DNA of 24,481 nucleotides, from the NCBI GenBank assembly GCA_000310025.1, contig FN649736.1, forward strand, positions 774,602 through 799,082, read 5' to 3'. Position numbers and translations under genes: made by a program. Under the pieces are notes generated by a model. It was not told where the DNA came from, did no database searches, and was given only the letters and a program-made list of their open reading frames with translations. Positions 1 to 24,481 of the stretch are shown here, one piece after another; position 1 is the stretch's first letter; each line of letters starts with the position of its first letter. Source of the DNA: Ectocarpus siliculosus. Taxonomy: Eukaryota; Sar; Phaeophyceae; Ectocarpales; Ectocarpaceae.

Positions 1-109
1 GGTCGCTCCTCCACACCTTACACAAGCACCTCTCACGCATTCAACGGACCGTACTCCGAATTATATCCGTATGTTCCTCTGTAATCCGTGTACACTGTGC
101 AGCACACAC

Positions 110-182
110 CTTCTCCGTGGCAAGCGCCCGTACTTGTCGGATCACCGCCTGAAAACGTTTGTTCTTGCTCACGTCCTCTTCG
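110..182 (-). CDS. MVD: MVD coding exon 3
   Basis: This is a 73-nt exon. The acceptor is GGCTGTGCAG|CGAAGAG and the donor is GAGAAG|GTGTGT. It encodes [20 protein letters not shown] and then ATEK, the helix that follows the WLNG block in MVD proteins. It ends at phase 0. The next exon was not identified in bases 1-109, which read as intron. Confidence 0.88.
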
Positions 183-1454
183 CTGCACAGCCATCGTGCG
201 ACAGACAGCACCCAACGGAACATAACGCAAGCAGCAGAAACGGTAGAATAAGGTGGATCACCTGATACACAATAGTGGCAGATGTCACATCACCGTGCCG
301 CTACAAATGGTGTTGTGACTCGGAGACACGCCTGCTCTGACGCACACCCGATCTTGCTACTTATGGAAAACGAAAGCCGTATGCATACAACACGCATCGC
401 AGCGAAAGGGCATGGTAGCGCGGTTAGGTTGTCGCGGTGCAGCTCGCGGATAAACACGGAGTACCCCTCTGGAGAACGACAATAATGGCTTGTGTGTTTC
501 TGTCCTCTGTCCAGCGCGAAAAATAGTCGTGCATGCAACACCCCGAGCCACCCACGTTCCATTAAGCCACAGCTGGTCCTTCTCGAAGTCCTTGCTAGCT
601 GCCACCGTTGTTATGGCCCTCAGGTCGTCCTGCTCCAGAAAAAAAACATGTACAGGAACGCGGTTGACGAGGTGGGAGAGGGCCAACGGTCAACAGGATG
701 GCGGCACGACTTTTTCGTCTCCTGTGCATCTGTTGTGTCAAATTATGCTGAAGGGGCAGATGACAACCTTGGTTGTGTTGGCTTTCCTTTCCGCATGTTT
801 GCGCAAAGAGAGCCGAGGAAGCCGTACCTTAGGGAGAGCGCGAATGATCGTTGTTTTACTACATGTGATGGTGACTGGCGTGTGCTGCCTTGTTGTCACG
901 CGTGCTGCCCTGCGTCGAAGTCCCCGATTCAGGCGAAGGGTTCTTCAAAATATGTTAGCAAGATGAATTTAACGTTCTGCGGCGCCGCTAACATGTGGTT
1001 GCTGTGATGAAACGAAGGACATACTGAGCGAAGCCCGTTGGGAGACAAGTTCCGCATGCTGCCGTGTGCACGCCTACCTCTCTAGCAACAGAGAGGTAGG
1101 AGCAGACGGGGGAGCCTCAGACCCGTCAACGTTTAACTGGCGGCTGCCTGCCTACTCAACCCTTCAATCGATTCGCGAAGCCGAGGGCGCTGTTGAGATT
1201 TCGTGGAACAACACGTTTTGCTATTTCTCCGCGAAAACAAGACCTCGATCAACACTCTTTAAGCCCAACGACTTCCGACGCCATAAAACTACGCAGCAGC
1301 AGCAGCAGCGGGGTACCTGGGAGAGGGTCACGCTGGCTGAGGAGTTGATGGGCGTGTTGAGCGCAACGCTGTCCTTTCCCCAGTACTTGATCACCGCTAT
1401 GTTTGTCGGGGCCGAGCATGTCACGCACAGCCTCGAGTCGATGGCGGGAGTCAT
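110..1454 (-). CDS. MVD: Diphosphomevalonate decarboxylase, N-terminal part (3 exons, gene runs off left edge)
   Basis: This gene encodes mevalonate-5-diphosphate decarboxylase, the GHMP-fold enzyme that uses ATP to convert mevalonate diphosphate to isopentenyl diphosphate. It acts in the cytosolic mevalonate (isoprenoid/sterol) pathway. Coding exons on the minus strand are 1454-1317, 629-556 and 182-110, giving about 95 residues. The first exon carries the family block [10 protein letters not shown] followed by [10 protein letters not shown]. The second carries [13 protein letters not shown], which matches the family's 'SKDF..DR.WLNG' block. The third carries [20 protein letters not shown], which follows it in known MVDs. 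Phases agree: exon 1 ends at phase 0, exon 2 leaves 2 nt and exon 3 supplies 1 nt. All introns are GT/AG. The ATG at 1454 has A at -3, and an in-frame TGA lies 27 nt upstream. The ATP-binding GLASSA-type motif and the C-terminal half would lie left of base 1. The gene is divergent from the large plus-strand gene. Confidence 0.93.
556..629 (-). CDS. MVD: MVD coding exon 2
   Basis: This is a 74-nt exon. The acceptor is TTTTTTTTCTGGAGCAG before GACGACCTG, and the donor is GGAAC|GTGGGT. It encodes [20 protein letters not shown] and then WLNG. The two leftover bases (AC) join the C at the start of exon 3 to give Thr. The SKDF...WLNG block is characteristic of MVD. Confidence 0.9.
1317..1454 (-). 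CDS. MVD: MVD coding exon 1
   Basis: This exon encodes 46 residues starting at the ATG (1454-1452). It contains [13 protein letters not shown], the conserved N-terminal strand and substrate-binding block of MVD, and then [14 protein letters not shown]. The donor on the minus strand reads CAG|GTACCC. It ends at phase 0 directly after SVTLSQ, which joins to DDLR in exon 2, as the family alignment expects. The following 687-nt intron starts in a CAG/CTG triplet run (1294-1309). Confidence 0.93.
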
Positions 1455-4400
1455 TTTCACCAGCAGGTGCAGGTATCACACAACAACGGTTGTTTCGAAG
1501 CTTGCGCCCCTCTGGGGTAGTTGGCCTGTAGCCACGAAAGGCATGCGCGTCAGTCGGAGAGGTGCAGATGTATGTTAGAAGGCACTGAGGAGACAGCAGC
1601 GGGCATGTAACGCTAGGACAACAACAACCACAACCACAAACACAACCACAACAGCACCACAAACAACCAACACCCATCACAAACACCGCCGCAACATCAG
1701 CAACAACATCAATATCAACAGCACCCGTTTTCATCGTTGTGGCCTGTCGCCGCCGTTGCTGTGTTTACGAAGCTGCAGAGAAGTCCGCCTGTCTCTGCAT
1801 CGACACGTCGCCACGCGTACAGCCCAGGCGCGGAAAACCAACACTGGGAGAGATTGAAGGTTGGACGGAGTGCCGTCGTGATATGGCGTTATGGCGGTAA
1901 ATACGTAAATACCGGTCCAGGACGCCACAAGCTGTGGTCCGATACACGGAGAGACGTTGAGGCTACTTCATCACGATACATCAATACCCAAGATCATTGT
2001 CAAGCTCAACCGAAAGCAGGCAAGAGCTTCGTGGGGGGGCAAATGATCAGAGTCACTGCTGCTTCCTCATTAACGGTGCACAGCAACGCCGTATATGGCG
2101 ATACGTCCGAAATCAATCGAGGCCTGGCTAAACCCATTCGCCCGACAACCTTTGTCGCAGGCATAGTGATGATTCTTCAGACCTTGCCGGGCATGCTTCA
2201 TCCCCAACCCCCCCAATTTCCATTGATGCTACACTTGCGCCTATATATGAAGATCGCGCCTGCACCTTGTGCAGCAGTATCACTTCGCGCGAAGGCAATG
2301 CCTGGTTTTCTAACCATCTACAATCTACAGTTACGTTAGGATCTCCGTAGTGGTCGAAACCATGTATCCTGAGCTTCATTGTGTAGTGTTGATGCCCTGG
2401 TTACAGCAGGCAATCTTGTCTACCTCGGGTTCACAGCAGGCTAAACACGAGGAATAGCAAATACTCTGCGCCCAGCACTCACGCCTACGTAGAACCGGTG
2501 ACAGTGCCGGGAGGTGAGCCGATAGTGTTCAGGCCCTCAACGCATACAGCAGTAGGTCATACCATACACACATTCAGCGCCTTCGAGATCTCGGATGGTT
2601 CCCCTCGCCACGCTGTATGCGTACGCGAGCGCACACACGACGTATTCCACACAAGATAACACCCCCCGTGATATATAACACCACCAAAAACATGCTATCG
2701 CCGTTGTTCTGTATGCGGTGTAAGCCGTCGTGCCTTCGGTGGACTCTGGTGCATGGTCTGAGAGTTTATTTAGGTCTTGGGCTCGTGTTGAGAGGCAAAC
2801 ATGGTATCGCGGGTGCAGTCGGTATGTGGGGGGGGGGGTATCTCTGTGGTACGTTGTCTATGTATGTTGTCCTGTTCCTCCTCTGTGGAAAATCTGTTCC
2901 ACTTTTTATAGCCTCTCCTCGACGGCTTAGCACCAACACAGCACCTGTTGCGCACATCAGAAGTATACAGCAGCGCGGCGAGCTCGGCGCTCGGCGTTGT
3001 GTCGTTAGATGCGTACGGCAGCTGCCTGGGGATAAGCTAACGCAAGCCGTCGCGGTGTTCCCGCGATACAGCTGATGATGAGGTCAGTATTACTGCTGTA
3101 GACTAGTGCGGTCGAATACTTTCAACATTGGCGGAGCCAGACATACATACTACTGTTGTTGTGGCTTCTCTGACGCCAGTAGCGACCCTCCTCGGCAGAC
3201 TCATGCCGTGGTTATCTGTACTGTGAGTCGGTGTCGGCGTGCTGATGACAACAGCGTGCCAACGGACGGCATGTACTACTGCCGTAGCAGCATGTCCTGC
3301 AGGGAGACAGAACAAATCTTTGCCGCGAGTGTGTGCGGAAAAGGCTTCCCCATGGGGCAGTTTTTGAAAAAAACTCAAAACAGCACGGCTGGTTCCCCAC
3401 GGCCTTCATCTCTCAACTACGCAAGAAGGAGAACACATCCCACCTGCTCCTTTCAGGCGATATTGCCCTTCCCTCTGCCCCGGTGCTTGCTTGGCCTCCC
3501 GGAACCGCTGCCGCTTTGCTTCGTGGTTCCTGCTGTGCACTGTGTGTGCCTCTCTGCTGCCGGCAGAGTCAGGGGGGGGTTACCCCCCTTTTTCCACATT
3601 TTGTCACGTGCACGAGGTACCCCCCCGTCAGTTTAACATTTTTTCTTTACCGTTGGGGTATTTTTGTATTTTTCGTCAGCCGCACGGCAGTTATAGATAG
3701 GCACCACAATCCCGGAGAGCGAGGGAGGGCCCCCGAGACACCACGGTATAGGCCTTGGTATTCAAGACGTGTCGTGTACTCTGGGAGTGCGAGCAAGGTA
3801 TTCTGGCTGTGGGAGTTTGTGAAAAGGTGGAAGAGAGACGGAGCGTGGAAGCGGATAGACAACGAAAGAGAGTAGACACCGATCCTGCCATCAACAGACA
3901 CACCGGGTACAGAGGAGACGGCACCGGTGCGCGGCCCTTGCCTTGGAAGGGGAGGAATGGATGTCGTGGACGAGAACCAGGGCTCGCATGGAATAATTGG
4001 GTCGCCGGTGAGTGGCCTCTCGCTCGAATCCCGTGAACTCTGCTGTGCTGCACGCGCACAATATGTACCGCCGCAAAGCAAGTCTGCCGTTGCAGTCAGA
4101 ATAGGTACAACTCTTTCGCCGAACAGCTACTCGTACCTGCCTGTAGCACAGAGGCCTCAGAGCCTGCTGGCCAGGCCGCGGCTTGCCTTGCAAGCCTGAT
4201 AAGCGTCGCTTGCGTTGGTTGCTCTGTTTTGTCCTTTTACCTGTCCCACTGTTTGTCGGTGTGTTATAGTGCAAGGCTGCTTCCTTGCCTACAGCAGTAT
4301 TTGGTACACGCCGTTGCAGTCATTCTTGCCGGCTCTCTGTTGGCCTCTCTCGCGCGCCAACCAAGCACCCTAACACGGCTGCTGCTGCTGCGCAAAGGGC

Positions 4401-4531
4401 ACACAACTGATGCGGTGCTCACTACCTTGTCGACCCTACCACAGGTGCGACGAAAGGTATCGGCTGCCTCCCACGCTGCTTCTTCCGCCTCTCCCCTAGC
4501 GGAGCGAGCGCGAGACGCTCAGGGGGTGGTG
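1455..4531. other. About 3.1 kb between divergent genes; no recognisable gene
   Basis: This segment lies between the MVD start codon and the proposed start of the large plus-strand gene. It should hold both promoters and 5' untranslated sequence. I see no conserved domain, tRNA or rRNA in it. Several 150-200 codon open frames exist on both strands, but they lack credible ATG starts, splice context or protein-like composition. A strand-biased CAA/ACA-rich stretch lies at about 1616-1725. Untranslated exons of either gene could be here and cannot be seen by coding signals. Confidence 0.6.
1616..1725. repeat. Imperfect (CAA)n-rich low-complexity tract
   Basis: About 110 bp of plus strand is built almost only from A and C, with units such as ACAACAACAACC and CAACATCAGCAACAACATC. 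It lies 160-270 bp upstream of the MVD start codon. It could be MVD 5' UTR or promoter; on the MVD sense strand it reads as G/T-rich. No further function can be assigned. Confidence 0.75.
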
Positions 4532-24231
<19,700 letters not shown>

Positions 24232-24481
24232 GTAGGGGTGTAGGGGTGTCTCTTTTTTTCGTTTTCTGTAAGAAAATGTTGGATAAGGCATGCAATCGGG
24301 GAAGTTGGGTTAGGGATAGGGTGAGGGAATAGGGTCTGCGTACCCCCCTCCCCGCCCTATTTCCTCACAAACAGCGAGATTGGCAGACACTTCCTGCCTC
24401 ATGTTTCGATCCACTGATGACGGTTTTTACGGGGAACCTTTACCTTAGCCTGGCCTCCCCCCCCCCCCCCCCCCCTTGTGT
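24232..24481. other. Start of intron 20, ending near a 19-bp C run at the window edge
   Basis: It follows the donor GAG|GTAGGG. A homopolymer of 19 C occupies 24457-24475. No coding signal is visible before the window ends, so the remainder of the large gene is downstream. Confidence 0.6.

Noticed and set aside
1737-2339. A 200-codon plus-strand open frame between the two genes
   Set aside because: It lacks an ATG at its start, has no recognisable domain or repeat, and no splice or codon signal. Chance is the simplest explanation.
4015-4045. CTCGAATCCC, resembling a tRNA T-loop
   Set aside because: No acceptor stem, D-arm or anticodon arm can be drawn around it.

Overview
The window is nuclear DNA of an intron-rich eukaryote. 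Exons are short and separated by introns of roughly 0.3-1.9 kb with GT/AG borders. Coding sequence is GC-rich and proteins carry Ala/Gly/Ser/Pro runs. Introns hold microsatellites, minisatellites and a hAT transposon. This architecture fits a stramenopile such as a brown alga (Ectocarpus-like). That assignment is inferred from style; nothing here proves a taxon.

Two genes are supported, arranged head to head. (1) On the minus strand at the left edge (110-1454) are the first three coding exons of diphosphomevalonate decarboxylase (MVD, mevalonate pathway). They are recognised by the N-terminal [10 protein letters not shown] block and by correct splice phases. The rest of the gene lies beyond base 1. 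(2) On the plus strand, from about 4532 past the right edge, is one very large multi-exon gene. I rebuilt about 20 exons. Reading-frame phase agrees at every junction except one (10912 to 11169, where a small exon is probably missing). The model encodes at least about 2,080 residues, and its 3' end is outside the window.

The large protein is mostly disordered. It carries many degenerate [VLM]-[ED]-[LV]-[ST]-like units, three of them in a clear repeat (TVELSGALEGYMGD type). It also has many basic R-R-x-S/T sites and one RVxF-type PP1-docking motif (RRVMFG) in an extended context. This combination suggests a KNL1/Spc105/Spc7-like kinetochore scaffold with MELT-like arrays. The diagnostic C-terminal domain is not in view, so this is a hypothesis. 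A Ki-67/Repo-Man-like PP1 scaffold is the main alternative.

Layout: 1-1454 MVD 5' half (minus); 1455-4531 intergenic or untranslated DNA without a recognisable gene; 4532-13635 exons 1-11 of the large gene; 13636-15564 a repeat-filled intron with an intact-ended 1,072-bp hAT element (perfect 16-bp inverted repeats, 8-bp target duplication, BED zinc-finger remnant), followed by a 56-nt exon; 16344-19004 four further exons, one of whose splice donors is tandemly duplicated; 19005-20631 an intron with (GA)71, a three-copy minisatellite and a dispersed repeat; 20632-23278 exons including a 1.6-kb exon with the clearest repeats; 24058-24231 the last visible exon.
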